64,000 nucleotides of DNA from Chitinophagaceae bacterium (GCA_016710745.1 JADJVB010000015.1:1-64000), one strand, 5' to 3'; numbered from the stretch's first letter, positions 18,118-26,980 are shown. Numbers and translations: made by a program. Notes: generated by a model from the sequence alone, not told the origin.

Positions 18118-19140
18118 ATGATTAAAAGGATAAAAATATTATTACTGGTCTTCAGTTGCGGGTTGATACATGCAGCAACGCAGGCACAGGATCTGCATTT
18201 TTCGCAATTTTTTAATTCACCGCTGAGTACCAATCCGGCCAATACCGGTTTTATACCCGATGCCGACTACAGGTTGGGTGCACAATACCGCAACCAATGG
18301 AGTTCGGTAATGAGTGTGCCTTATAAAACAATAAGTGTGTATGGCGATGCGCAGGTTTTTCGCGACAGACTCGAAAACGGCTGGCTTGGCCTTGGCGCAC
18401 TTTTATTGAACGACCAGGCCGGCAGCGGCAGTTTAACCAGTACCAAAATTTATGGTTCCCTGGCTTATCATCAAATGCTTGGTTTAAGCAGTTTGCTTTC
18501 GGCCGGATTCAATATTGGATGGGCAAATAAGCGTATCAACGAAAGCAAATTGAAGTTTCCCGATCAGTTTGATGGAAAGTTTTTCGATAATACCTTACCC
18601 ACCTCTGTTTTTTTTACCAATAATTATGTGAGTTATATCGATATTCATGCAGGTATGAACTATGCTTATTTTCCTGATGAAAATGTTTATATCAATGCCG
18701 GTTATTCTATTCAACATGTAAACAGGCCCAAAGAAACGTTCTTTAATGATCTGAGTTCGGATGGCCGTATCCCCATGCGGCAAACTGCTTTTATAAATGC
18801 TATCCTAAAATTAAATGACCGGGTGATCGTTAATCCCAACGCCTATTTTTCAACACAGGCAAAGGCAAAGGAGTTGGTATTTGGCATCAATGCAAATTAT
18901 AACCTGTCGCAATTTGGCGAACAGCAATTGATCGCCGGTGCTTATTATCGTTTTGGCGATGCCATTTTCCCGATGGTTGGATTCGTGACCAATAATTTCC
19001 AGATCTCCTTCAGTTACGATGTAACCATGTCGGGTCTTAATCAATTCAATGGTTACCGCGGTGCCAGTGAGATCAGTATCGTTAAAAAAGGATTCTATCC
19101 TGATAATGTTGACAGGCAATCCATTTGTCCGAAATTTTAA
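18118..19140 (+). CDS. PorP/SprF family type IX secretion outer-membrane protein
   Basis: Outer-membrane beta-barrel of the PorP/SprF family (340 residues). Such proteins pair with neighbouring type-B CTD cargo such as SprB and are needed for its export or surface attachment. Signal peptide about residues 1-23 (ending ATQA), then the family start QDLHFSQFFNSPLSTNPA, followed by NTGFIPDADYRLGAQYRNQW, GLGALLLNDQAGSG, SLAYHQMLGLSSLLSAGF and a C-terminal barrel strand region. It lies immediately downstream of the large type-B CTD protein on the same strand, so they are very likely an effector/partner pair. A perfect-looking bidirectional terminator follows the stop. Confidence 0.92.
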   Translation: MIKRIKILLLVFSCGLIHAATQAQDLHFSQFFNSPLSTNPANTGFIPDADYRLGAQYRNQWSSVMSVPYKTISVYGDAQVFRDRLENGWLGLGALLLNDQAGSGSLTSTKIYGSLAYHQMLGLSSLLSAGFNIGWANKRINESKLKFPDQFDGKFFDNTLPTSVFFTNNYVSYIDIHAGMNYAYFPDENVYINAGYSIQHVNRPKETFFNDLSSDGRIPMRQTAFINAILKLNDRVIVNPNAYFSTQAKAKELVFGINANYNLSQFGEQQLIAGAYYRFGDAIFPMVGFVTNNFQISFSYDVTMSGLNQFNGYRGASEISIVKKGFYPDNVDRQSICPKF

Positions 19141-19147
19141 ATAAAAA

Positions 19148-19175
19148 AAGCATTCCGGTTTAACCGAAATGCTTT
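19148..19175. terminator. Bidirectional intrinsic terminator
   Basis: AAAGCATT(C)CGG-TTTAA-CCG(A)AATGCTTT stem-loop flanked by A-rich and T-rich sequence. It separates the convergent PorP/SprF gene and the coiled-coil gene. Confidence 0.75.
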
Positions 19176-19197
19176 CTGGCGATGCTTCCTTAATAAC

Positions 19198-19994
19198 TCA
19201 GTCCTTTTCGATCGTAATTTTAAATTTTTCTTGCTTAAAATATTTACGGTATTTATCTGTTGTTTTTTCCGGTTGCCTGGTACCGTCAATATACAGGTCT
19301 TTGTTCTTATACTCAATAGTAAATCCATTTTTAGAACTGATCAATCCATCTTTTTCCATTTCGTTAAACATTTCCTGTAATTGTTTCAATTCCATTTTAG
19401 CCTTGTCAACCCCTTCGCGGGCCCCGGCCATTATTTTATCCATATCTATTTTCGAAATTTCTACTTTGACTTTTTCTAATTCCTTTTGAATAGCGTCTTT
19501 GTCCACTTCTTTCAATTCAATCCTGGCTTTCTCAATTTCTTTTTAGCTTCCGCAAATGCCTTTTCTATTTCTGCCTGTTTATAACCCAGGTCGAGGTTCT
19601 GCAGGGAGGATCTGGCATCGGCCATGATCCTGTCCATATCTATGTTCTTCAGGGCTTTGGCAACATCGGTTCTGATCTTTTCCATATCCACCTCTTTTAA
19701 TGATGTTTCCAGGTCTTTTTGCATTTTCGAAAAATCCATTTTTTTCAATTCATCGCCAACTGTGGATAGGGTTTTGTCCAGGTCGCTTTGCAATTTTTCA
19801 AAATCTTTCATTTTCATGCCATTCTTTTCCGGCATGGTGTCTGTGCAATTACCCGAACGGTAATATTCTTCCCGGGCAGATAATTTACCACTGTCGAACG
19901 GGAAGTCCTGAAAAGACATGGTAACGGCAGCCACCAGTATCATGGCTAATGTACCGGTAAGCGCCTTTTTGTTTTTTAAAATAAATTGTTTCAT
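19198..19994 (-). pseudogene. Exported coiled-coil protein of unknown function, one base short
   Basis: The first part (ATG 19994) has a signal anchor (LTGTLAMILVAAVTMSF) and then repeated helical units (DMEKIRTDVAKALKNIDM, DRIMADARSSLQNLDL, KQAEIEKAFAEAKK). In the next frame the same pattern continues (KEIEKARIELKEVDKD, MDKIMAGAREGVDKAKMELK) and ends with a small folded tail (GFTIEYKNKDLYIDGTRQP, YFKQEKFKITIE). The break is in an A5 run of the minus strand (near 19545). One added A gives KKEIEKARIEL and a single protein of about 265 residues; the span of 797 bases is one short of a multiple of three. I do not recognise a function. The palindromic operator candidate at 20022 lies over its promoter region. 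Confidence 0.7.
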
Positions 19995-20021
19995 GGCTAT
20001 ACTTTTTTTGGTTTAAAAATT

Positions 20022-20037
20022 GAATACGAAAGTATTC
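20022..20037. promoter_or_regulatory. Palindrome GAATAC-GAAA-GTATTC, operator candidate
   Basis: Perfect 6-bp arms around four bases, 28-43 bases upstream of the coiled-coil gene's ATG. On the minus strand it contains TACTTTCG, a near match to the -7 element TAnnTTTG, so a bound protein would block the promoter. A partial second copy (GTATTCGTA) abuts it. Confidence 0.55.
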
Positions 20038-20170
20038 GTAACAAATGTATTGATCTATTTTAGAAAAATGCATCCTTGTATGTATTTTAACATTTTTACA
20101 GCACAGATGCTTCGGGAAGATGATTTTATGAACTCAGTATTTTATACGATTTTTACACAAATAATGTTAC

Positions 20171-21592
20171 ATGTATTCAGTTGATGAAGTAAAGAAAAGT
20201 GCCCTGCAGCATATTACACGATTAAAGAATATTGTTGGTGAGGCCTTTGTATTCACCGATGCCGAAAACCTGGATAAATATGCACATGATGAAACGGAGA
20301 ACCTGCATTTTGTGCCTGATATTGTCATTAAACCCAAAACGGCAACCGAGATCAGCCAGATCATGGTTTTATGCAATGAGCATAAAATTCCGGTAACTCC
20401 ACGGGGCGCAGGAACAGGGTTGAGCGGTGGGGCCTTGCCTCATATGGGTGGCGTTTTATTATCAACCGAACGGTTGAATACCATTATTGAAATTGACGAA
20501 CGCAACCTGCAGGTGATTACCGAGCCGGGTGTAATAACCGAGGTTTTACAGGATGCCGTTAAAGAAAGAGGATTGTTTTATCCACCCGATCCCAGCAGTA
20601 AGGGTAGTTGTTTTATTGGTGGCAATATTGCCGAAAACAGTGGGGGCCCCAAGGCGGTAAAATACGGTGTGGTTAAAGATTATGTGTTAAACCTCGAGAT
20701 CGTTTTGCCAACCGGGGAAATTATGTGGACCGGCGCCAATGTGTTAAAAAATGCCACCGGATATAATTTAACACAACTGATTGTGGGAAGCGAAGGAACT
20801 TTGGCTATTGTAACAAAGATCGTTTTAAGGCTGATACCATATCCAAAATACGATTTGTTGATGTTGGTGCCTTTTAACTCTCTGGAAAAAGCGGGGGAAG
20901 CAGTAAGCGCTATTTTCAGGGCAGGGTTTACACCAAGTGCGCTGGAACTGGTTGAAATAAATGCTTTAAAGATCGTGAGCGAATTTGTTGATAGTACGGT
21001 AGTACCGGTTACTGATGAAATGGAAGCACACCTGATCATTGAGGTAGATGGGAACCATTTGGAAACACTGATGAATGAAATGGAAGCCATTGCAGATTTA
21101 CTTACCCGTTTCGATTGCGGCGATGTTTTTTTTGCCGATGATGCCCAACAAAAGGCAGAACTTTGGAAGTTGCGCAGGCGGGTGGCAGAAGCGGTAAAGA
21201 TAGATGGCTATACCATTGAAGAAGATACAGTGGTACCCCGTGCCGAGTTGCCTGCACTTATCCGTGGCGTTAAGGCCCTGGGTAAACAATTCGATTTTGA
21301 CGTGGTTTGTTATGGACATGCCGGTGACGGAAACCTGCATATACGCATAAAAAAACCCGGGAGCAAGTACAGCCTCGATAACCCCGATGTGATACCGGCT
21401 TTAAAGGCCTTGTTTACACTGGTAAAGTCGTTGGGTGGCACCATCAGCGGAGAACATGGCATTGGGTTGATTCAGAAAGAATATATGGATATCGTTTTTG
21501 ATGAAGCGGGCTTACAGTTAATGAGGGGAATAAAAAAAGTGTTTGACCCAAATAATATTTTAAACAGTGGTAAAATATTCAACTCGGTCTGA
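20171..21592 (+). CDS. FAD-linked oxidase, GlcD / D-lactate dehydrogenase type
   Basis: Flavin-dependent oxidation of a 2-hydroxy acid (glycolate or D-lactate) to the 2-oxo acid. The PCMH-type FAD domain shows PRGAGTGLSGGALPHMGG and GSCFIGGNIAENSGGP with KYGVVKDYVL. The C-terminal FAD-oxidase domain shows CYGHAGDGNLHIRI and ISGEHGIGLIQKEYM, which hold the metal/substrate His residues of this family. At 473 residues it matches GlcD. There is no signal peptide, so it is cytoplasmic or peripheral. GlcE and GlcF partners are not adjacent, which favours a stand-alone D-lactate/glycolate dehydrogenase. The stop codon lies inside the repeat structure at 21586-21647. Substrate cannot be decided from sequence. 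Confidence 0.88.
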   Translation: MYSVDEVKKSALQHITRLKNIVGEAFVFTDAENLDKYAHDETENLHFVPDIVIKPKTATEISQIMVLCNEHKIPVTPRGAGTGLSGGALPHMGGVLLSTERLNTIIEIDERNLQVITEPGVITEVLQDAVKERGLFYPPDPSSKGSCFIGGNIAENSGGPKAVKYGVVKDYVLNLEIVLPTGEIMWTGANVLKNATGYNLTQLIVGSEGTLAIVTKIVLRLIPYPKYDLLMLVPFNSLEKAGEAVSAIFRAGFTPSALELVEINALKIVSEFVDSTVVPVTDEMEAHLIIEVDGNHLETLMNEMEAIADLLTRFDCGDVFFADDAQQKAELWKLRRRVAEAVKIDGYTIEEDTVVPRAELPALIRGVKALGKQFDFDVVCYGHAGDGNLHIRIKKPGSKYSLDNPDVIPALKALFTLVKSLGGTISGEHGIGLIQKEYMDIVFDEAGLQLMRGIKKVFDPNNILNSGKIFNSV

Positions 21593-21647
21593 CGCCCCCC
21601 GTCTGACCGTGTAACACCTTCAACTTGGTCAGACGAGACGTCAGACC
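21586..21647. repeat. Four-unit nested inverted repeat (GGTCTGACG family), REP-like
   Basis: Order of units: GGTCTGACG (21586), CGTCTGACC (21600), GGTCAGACG (21627), CGTCAGACC (21639). Unit 1 pairs with unit 4 and unit 2 with unit 3, giving a two-tier hairpin. It includes the stop codon of the oxidase gene. It may act as an mRNA stabiliser or terminator, or be a dispersed REP-type element. Confidence 0.8.
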
Positions 21648-21698
21648 AGGTAAAAAAACAGGCTAAAGATTTTTAAAAATAAAATTAAAGTTACATCT

Positions 21699-22334
21699 AT
21701 GAAAAAAGTATTTCTTGTTTTGATTTTGACGGGTTGTTTTTTTATTACTAAAGCGCAGGATGAAGAAAATGGCGGCGAAGAAAAAAAAGGAGGTTTTAAA
21801 AAAGAAAATCTTTTTGTGGGAGGAGATATAACGCTTGGATTCAGCAGTGGTTATACGGCCTTGGGGGCTAGCCCGTATTTTGGGTATAGTTTAAACAAAT
21901 ATATAGACGTGGCTGCGTCTTTTAATGTTAATTATATATCACAGCGAATTAACGATGGGTTTACAGATTATGGAGATAAACTAAGGCAAACTGTTTACGG
22001 CCCAGGGGCTTTTGTGAGAGTGTATCCATTTAAATTTGTATTTGCCCAGGCACAATTTGAACATAATTTCGTAAAGGTTAAATATCTGGCAACCGATATT
22101 TCCCCATATCTTTCCTACACCGAAAGCGTTGATGCAAACAGTTTTTTACTGGGAGCCGGATATGCCGGTGGCAGGGGCGATGACAGCAAAAGCTTTTATT
22201 ATTTTTCCATTTCCTGGGATCTGTTGAGAAATTCAAATTCACCGTACGTTGATGAATTGGGCAGAGGGGTGCCTATTATCAGGGCGGGGTACAATATCGC
22301 TTTGTTCCAGGGAAACGGCAGGCGAAGGAGATAA
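21699..22334 (+). CDS. Outer-membrane beta-barrel protein
   Basis: A 211-residue exported protein. Signal peptide about residues 1-19 (ending TKAQ), then an acidic/Gly linker (DEENGGEEKKGGFKKEN), then alternating beta-strands typical of a small eight-stranded barrel (NLFVGGDITLGFSSGYTALG, VFAQAQFEHNFVKVKYL, SFYYFSISWDLL, GVPIIRAGYNIALF). It belongs to the broad Bacteroidota outer-membrane beta-barrel group without a specific assigned role. It is downstream of the REP-like repeat and convergent with the LOG-family gene, whose stop is 4 bp away. The Arg-rich end (GNGRRRR) is unusual for a barrel, which normally ends with an aromatic residue. Confidence 0.75.
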   Translation: MKKVFLVLILTGCFFITKAQDEENGGEEKKGGFKKENLFVGGDITLGFSSGYTALGASPYFGYSLNKYIDVAASFNVNYISQRINDGFTDYGDKLRQTVYGPGAFVRVYPFKFVFAQAQFEHNFVKVKYLATDISPYLSYTESVDANSFLLGAGYAGGRGDDSKSFYYFSISWDLLRNSNSPYVDELGRGVPIIRAGYNIALFQGNGRRRR

Positions 22335-22337
22335 CAA

Positions 22338-22874
22338 TTACAGGTATTCCAATAAATCGGCCGGGTTGTTCAATACGATGAGTTTGTTTTCCACTTTATC
22401 ATATAAAAAATCCTCGTTTTGCATGGTTTGGGCAAATGCAAATAAATGGTCATAATAACCGGCTGTGTTGAGAATGAATATTTTCTTATCATGAATGCTG
22501 AGCTGGTTCCAGGTGAGCATTTCAAAAAATTCATCCATGGTGCCATACCCGCCCGGCAGCACGATAGCCGCATCACATTTTTCGTAAAGCATTTTTTTTC
22601 GGGTATGCATATTATCAACAACGATGAGTTCGGTAATGCCGCCGTGATGATGCTCCAGGTCTTTTAACATTTCCGGAATGATGCCAATAACCTTTCCTTC
22701 TTTTTCCAGTACGGCATTGGATACAGCACCCATGATGCCTTTGTTACCACCACCATAGATCAGCGTAATTTTTTTTGAAGCCAGTAAAAAACCCAGTTGC
22801 CTGGCTTGCTCAACAAACAGGGGATTAATTCCACTCTTTGATCCGCAAAAAACGGCCAACGCATTTATCTTCAT
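22338..22874 (-). CDS. LOG family protein (TIGR00730; cytokinin-riboside phosphoribohydrolase-like)
   Basis: Rossmann-fold lysine-decarboxylase-like family whose members hydrolyse nucleoside 5'-monophosphates (N6-modified AMP or other) to base and ribose 5-phosphate. Diagnostic motifs: VFCGSKSG near the start, GGGNKGIMGAVSNAVLE, and PGGYGTMDEFFEML, the PGGxGTxxE active-site motif. It has 178 residues, normal for the family, with no signal peptide. The start at 22874 gives MKINALAVFCGS, as expected. It is convergent with the beta-barrel gene and divergent from the symporter gene. The physiological substrate is unknown; the 'lysine decarboxylase' label sometimes used would be wrong. Confidence 0.9.
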   Translation of the reverse strand: MKINALAVFCGSKSGINPLFVEQARQLGFLLASKKITLIYGGGNKGIMGAVSNAVLEKEGKVIGIIPEMLKDLEHHHGGITELIVVDNMHTRKKMLYEKCDAAIVLPGGYGTMDEFFEMLTWNQLSIHDKKIFILNTAGYYDHLFAFAQTMQNEDFLYDKVENKLIVLNNPADLLEYL

Positions 22875-22951
22875 AAAACTTTATCTATTAATTAAAGCAA
22901 AGACACGATATTTTCTCTATTTTCAAGATTATTTTTAAGTAAACCGCTAAT

Positions 22952-24484
22952 ATGTCGCCATTTATTTTATTTTCTTTCGTAGTTGGCTATTTTCTTTTAT
23001 TGCTTACTGTTGCCTATTTTACCTCAAAAAATTCCAATAACGATTCCTTTTTTATCGGCAACCGAAAAAGTAACTGGATGCTGGTTGCCTTTGGTATGAT
23101 TGGCACCTCGTTAAGTGGGGTAACCTTTGTTAGTGTGCCGGGCACGGTTGGGAATTTTACCGGCGATGCGTTCAGGGGGTTTGGCTATTTCCAGGTAGTG
23201 ATCGGTTATTTCCTGGGATATATCGTTATTGCGTATGTGTTACTTCCGTTGTATTACCGGCTTCAACTCACTTCTATTTATAATTACCTGCAGGATCGCT
23301 TCGGTTTTTACTCCTATAAAACGGGGTCGCTGTTTTTTATCCTGTCCCGCACCATCGGCGCCACAGCCCGCCTTTACCTGGTGATCAATGTATTGCAGAT
23401 CTTCATTCTCGACAGGATGGGTATATCATTTACAGCAACCACGCTCATTATATCGGTGATGATGTTGCTGTATACATCCGAGGGCGGGGTAAAGACTGTA
23501 GTGTACACCGATACTTTACAAACCCTGTTAATGCTAACGGGGCTTGTTGTGTGTATAGTTTATGTACTGTCGAACCTCAACCTGAACGTCGGTTCGGCAT
23601 TGGATGTATTAAGCGTTAAAGGATACACCCATGTATTTAATATGGATATCGGCAGCAAGGGATTTTTTCTTAAACAGATCATCGGCGGTGCATTTATCGC
23701 CATTGCCATGACCGGCCTCGATCAGGAAATGATGCAGAAGAATATCAGTGTTGAAAAACTGAAGGACTCGCAGAAAAATATGATGACTTTCAGTACGGTT
23801 ATCGTAATTGTTAATTTCTTATTCCTGCTGCTGGGTGGTATCCTGTACCTCTACATTCTTCAAAATGGAGGAGCCTATGATGGCAACCAATTGATGGTTG
23901 ATGGTAAAAATATTATCGGGGATGATCTCTTCCCAACAGTGGCGTTACAGTTTTTACCGCAGGCCATCAGCATCATCTTTATTATTGGTCTGATTTCGGC
24001 GCTGTTTCCAAGTGCCGACGGTGCCCTTACGGCGCTTACTTCTTCTTTCTGTATTGATCAACTTGGATTGAAGAGAAGAAATGATTGGGACGAAAAAAAG
24101 AAAAAGCGAATCAGGCTAACTGTTCACTTCATTTTTGCTTTGATTTTTTTTATCTGTATCCTGGTTTTTAAAGCCATCGACAATAAGTCGATCATCTATG
24201 TAATACTCGATCTGGCCGGTTATACCTACGGGCCGCTATTGGGATTATTTGCTTTTGGTATTCTTACAAAAAGAAAAATCAAAGATGGTTGGATAGTTAC
24301 CTTGATTTGCCTGGTTGCCCCGGTATTAACTTATATCCTGAGTAAAAATTCCGAGTTTTTACTTTGGGGTTATCAAATTGGTATCGAATTATTAATTGTT
24401 AACGGACTGATAACTTTTGCCGGTTTATGGGCGATTTCGAAACCGGCAGGTTTCAAAGCCGATATTTCAGAAATAAAACAGTAA
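22952..24484 (+). CDS. Sodium:solute symporter family protein
   Basis: SSS-family secondary transporter (510 residues, about 13 hydrophobic helices) that would couple Na+ entry to uptake of an organic solute across the inner membrane. Seen: first helix at the N-terminus, the family segment FFIGNRKSNWMLVAFGMIGT with SLSGVTFVSVPG, the YLQDRFGF loop, TSEGGVKTVVYTDTLQT, the GLDQEMMQKN loop, and ISALFPSADGALTALTSSFC, the conserved core helix with the Na+-site Ser/Thr. It is intact and preceded by its own intergenic region. A hairpin terminator follows. Substrate cannot be read from sequence; sugar, sialic acid or amino acid are all possible. Confidence 0.9.
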   Translation: MSPFILFSFVVGYFLLLLTVAYFTSKNSNNDSFFIGNRKSNWMLVAFGMIGTSLSGVTFVSVPGTVGNFTGDAFRGFGYFQVVIGYFLGYIVIAYVLLPLYYRLQLTSIYNYLQDRFGFYSYKTGSLFFILSRTIGATARLYLVINVLQIFILDRMGISFTATTLIISVMMLLYTSEGGVKTVVYTDTLQTLLMLTGLVVCIVYVLSNLNLNVGSALDVLSVKGYTHVFNMDIGSKGFFLKQIIGGAFIAIAMTGLDQEMMQKNISVEKLKDSQKNMMTFSTVIVIVNFLFLLLGGILYLYILQNGGAYDGNQLMVDGKNIIGDDLFPTVALQFLPQAISIIFIIGLISALFPSADGALTALTSSFCIDQLGLKRRNDWDEKKKKRIRLTVHFIFALIFFICILVFKAIDNKSIIYVILDLAGYTYGPLLGLFAFGILTKRKIKDGWIVTLICLVAPVLTYILSKNSEFLLWGYQIGIELLIVNGLITFAGLWAISKPAGFKADISEIKQ

Positions 24485-24502
24485 CTTTATGGGGTTAGTA
24501 AG

Positions 24503-24558
24503 TGCCATTCTTCACTGAGTAAAAAGCGGAGAATGGCATTCTGTTTTTCAAAGTGAAG
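24503..24558 (+). terminator. Intrinsic terminator after the symporter gene
   Basis: TGCCATTCT (24503-24511) pairs with AGAATGGCA (24540-24548), followed by TTCTGTTTTT. Confidence 0.7.
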
Positions 24559-24585
24559 CTGGTTTTAAAATAGTAGTATCAAATT

Positions 24586-25224
24586 ATGGACCTGGTAAAT
24601 TCAAAAGCCGAAGATTACGCGAAGCAGTACACATGCGCTTTAGATGGGTTGTTACAGGAAATTGAAGAATACACCCTTGCCCATCACCGCCATGCACAGA
24701 TGCTGAGCGGGCATGTACAGGGTAAACTGCTGGAAATGTTGAGCCTGATGCTGCAACCCAAACGAATTTTGGAGATCGGCACTTTTACCGGGTTCAGTGC
24801 GCTGTGCTTGGCCAAAGGATTAGGTTCGGATGGTAAGTTGGTTACCCTGGAATTGAGGGCGGAAGATGCCGGAACGGCCGCAGGCTATTTTAAAAAATCG
24901 GGTTTGGGAAACAGGATTGAATTGCTCATTGGCGATGCGATGGAGATCATTCCAACGCTTACCGAAACCTGGGACCTGGTATTTATTGATGCCGATAAAG
25001 TGAATTATATTAATTATTACGAATTAACTTTGCCGTCAGTAAAAAAGGGAGGGTGGTTACTGGCGGATAATGTGCTTTTTCACGGAGAAGTATTGGAAGA
25101 GAAACCAAGTGGAAAAAATGCCATAGCATTGCAGGCTTTTAACGAACACGTTAGAAATGATGACCGGGTTCAACAGGCATTGTTAACGGTAAGGGATGGG
25201 CTTATGTTAATTCAAAAAAAGTGA
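24586..25224 (+). CDS. SAM-dependent O-methyltransferase (COMT-like class)
   Basis: Class-I methyltransferase of the small O-methyltransferase_3 family (catechol/caffeoyl-CoA OMT-like), 212 residues, cytoplasmic. Motif I is LEIGTFTGFSALCLAKGL and motif II starts at KLVTLELRAEDAGTA. VFIDADKVNYINYYE holds the metal-binding Asp residues, and GGWLLADNVLFHGEV carries the second metal ligands (DN). The family typically uses a divalent metal to methylate vicinal hydroxyls; the bacterial substrate is unknown. The next gene starts 4 bp after its stop, so the two are probably co-transcribed with the glucosaminidase gene and possibly hpt. Confidence 0.88.
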   Translation: MDLVNSKAEDYAKQYTCALDGLLQEIEEYTLAHHRHAQMLSGHVQGKLLEMLSLMLQPKRILEIGTFTGFSALCLAKGLGSDGKLVTLELRAEDAGTAAGYFKKSGLGNRIELLIGDAMEIIPTLTETWDLVFIDADKVNYINYYELTLPSVKKGGWLLADNVLFHGEVLEEKPSGKNAIALQAFNEHVRNDDRVQQALLTVRDGLMLIQKK

Positions 25225-25228
25225 ACGT

Positions 25229-26347
25229 ATGAATAGGATAGTCATTCTTCTGCTATTTTCTTGTATTGCCAACTCTGTTGCCGCTCAGCGTACAACGGTG
25301 GAGGAATATATTGAACAGTTTAAAGAGATTGCTATCAACGAAATGAAACGCTCCGGCGTTCCGGCTTCCATTACCCTGGCCCAGGGCATCCTGGAATCAG
25401 AAAGTGGTAATAGTGAACTGGTAAAAAAGTCAAATAATCATTTTGGGATAAAATGCAAAAGTAACTGGAGCGGCGAATCTGTAACCCATGATGATGATGC
25501 CACCGGCGAATGTTTCCGGGCCTATACCAATGCCGGTGACAGTTACCGCGACCATAGTGATTTTTTAAAAGCAAACAAGCGTTACGGTTCTTTGTTCGGA
25601 CTTGATCCGGAAGATTATGAAGGCTGGGCCTATGGCTTAAAAAAAGCAGGCTATGCAACTAATCCAAAATATCCAGCTTTACTGATTAAATATATTGAGC
25701 AATATAATCTTCAACAATACAGTCTGGTTGCATTAAATAAGTCAACCGAACCATTGTTGGTTGCCGGTGATACCAAACCTGTGGTACCAGCTGAAGCTTC
25801 AGATATTAATACAAGCGCGGCCGAAGGATTTGACGTTCCGGTAGCCGACGCTGAAAAGATCAGCAGCGTAAATAAAACCAAATGCGTTTTTGTAAAAAAA
25901 GGAACTTCTTTGTTGCTGGTGGCCGATAATAATAAGATCAGTCTCAATAAGCTGATGGAATTTAATGATATGAGTGAAGAAGGCATATTGGCCAAGGACC
26001 AGTACATTTTTTTACATAAGAAACAAAAGACAGGCGAATCGGAATTTTATATGTCGCGTTCCGGCGAAACCCTTCGGGACATTGCACAGCTTACCGGTGT
26101 TCAGCTTAAATATATATCAGACTATAACAATTTACCGGCAGCTGTTGCGCTGAAACCAAACACAAAGATATTTTTGCAGCCGGGATTAATGGCTGCTGCC
26201 CTAACCAGAGTACACCTGGTTGCGCCTAAGGAAGGGCTATATTCCATTGCCAAAACCTATAACGTTACGGTAGATCAATTACGGGAATGGAATAAACTCG
26301 CGTCTGATAATATAATGATCGGGCAGGAACTCATCATTTCGAAATAA
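25229..26347 (+). CDS. Exported glucosaminidase with LysM domains
   Basis: Peptidoglycan hydrolase. Signal peptide about residues 1-19 (NSVAAQ). The N-terminal glucosaminidase domain (roughly 25-165) contains SITLAQGILESESGNSEL, NNHFGIKCKSNW, AYTNAGDSYRDHSDFL, YGSLFGLDPEDYEGWAYGLK and AGYATNPKYPALLIKYIE, the FlgJ/LytG-type pattern with a catalytic Glu in the ILESESG segment. The middle and C-terminal parts hold LysM-like units (YMSRSGETLRDIAQLTGVQ, HLVAPKEGLYSIAKTYNVTV with IMIGQELIISK) that would bind glycan. At 372 residues it matches the common Bacteroidota architecture. It would act in the periplasm on cell-wall turnover. It forms a tight pair with the upstream methyltransferase gene. Confidence 0.92.
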   Translation: MNRIVILLLFSCIANSVAAQRTTVEEYIEQFKEIAINEMKRSGVPASITLAQGILESESGNSELVKKSNNHFGIKCKSNWSGESVTHDDDATGECFRAYTNAGDSYRDHSDFLKANKRYGSLFGLDPEDYEGWAYGLKKAGYATNPKYPALLIKYIEQYNLQQYSLVALNKSTEPLLVAGDTKPVVPAEASDINTSAAEGFDVPVADAEKISSVNKTKCVFVKKGTSLLLVADNNKISLNKLMEFNDMSEEGILAKDQYIFLHKKQKTGESEFYMSRSGETLRDIAQLTGVQLKYISDYNNLPAAVALKPNTKIFLQPGLMAAALTRVHLVAPKEGLYSIAKTYNVTVDQLREWNKLASDNIMIGQELIISK

Positions 26348-26373
26348 TTTCTTACATAAAACAATACGGTAAC

Positions 26374-26907
26374 ATGACTATCCAGGTCTTAGACAAAAAA
26401 TTTGAACCATTTATAAAAGCAGCCGACATTAAAAGCCAGATCGATCGCATGGCCCAACAGATCAATAACGATTATACCAATAAAAAGCCTTTGTTCATCG
26501 CTATATTGAACGGGTCATTTATGTTTGCTTCTGATCTGTTTAAGGAACTCACCATTGAGGCAGAGATCTGTTTTATCAAACTTGCTTCTTACAAGGGAAC
26601 AAAATCAACCGGTAATGTCATAACATCGATCGGGTTAGATGAGACGCTCAGAGACAGGCATGTAATTATTGTGGAGGATATTGTGGACACCGGCAAAACC
26701 TTATACGAATTTTTGCCCCAATTGGTTGATCAACAACCGGCAAGTTTAAAGATTGCTGCCCTTTTACATAAACCCGATGCCCTTGTTCATCCGATAATAA
26801 TTGATTACATTGGATTTGAAGTGCCAAATAAATTCCTGTTGGGTTTTGGTCTTGATTATGACGGACTGGGAAGAAATCTGAAGGAGATTTACCAGTTGGT
26901 TGAGTAG
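26374..26907 (+). CDS. hpt: Hypoxanthine phosphoribosyltransferase
   Basis: Purine salvage: transfers the phosphoribosyl group of PRPP to hypoxanthine (and guanine) to give IMP or GMP, in the cytoplasm. The type-I PRTase PRPP loop is IIVEDIVDTGKTLYEF. LNGSFMFASDLFKEL and ELTIEAEICFIKLASYKG are the flexible-loop region. VPNKFLLGFGLDYDG is the C-terminal base-binding hood, with the aromatic and Asp residues of HPRT. Its 177 residues are normal for bacterial Hpt. It lies 26 bp after the glucosaminidase gene and immediately before the von Willebrand gene, all on the same strand. Confidence 0.93.
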   Translation: MTIQVLDKKFEPFIKAADIKSQIDRMAQQINNDYTNKKPLFIAILNGSFMFASDLFKELTIEAEICFIKLASYKGTKSTGNVITSIGLDETLRDRHVIIVEDIVDTGKTLYEFLPQLVDQQPASLKIAALLHKPDALVHPIIIDYIGFEVPNKFLLGFGLDYDGLGRNLKEIYQLVE

Positions 26908-26980
26908 TAACAGGCAGCAGAAAGCGATACAGAAATATCTTACTATAGGATTTAATATTTCAATCAAAATCGGCTTGCAA

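Noticed and set aside
20171..21592. Naming the FAD oxidase glcD
   Set aside because: GlcE and GlcF are missing, and D-lactate dehydrogenases share the same motifs, so the symbol is not justified.
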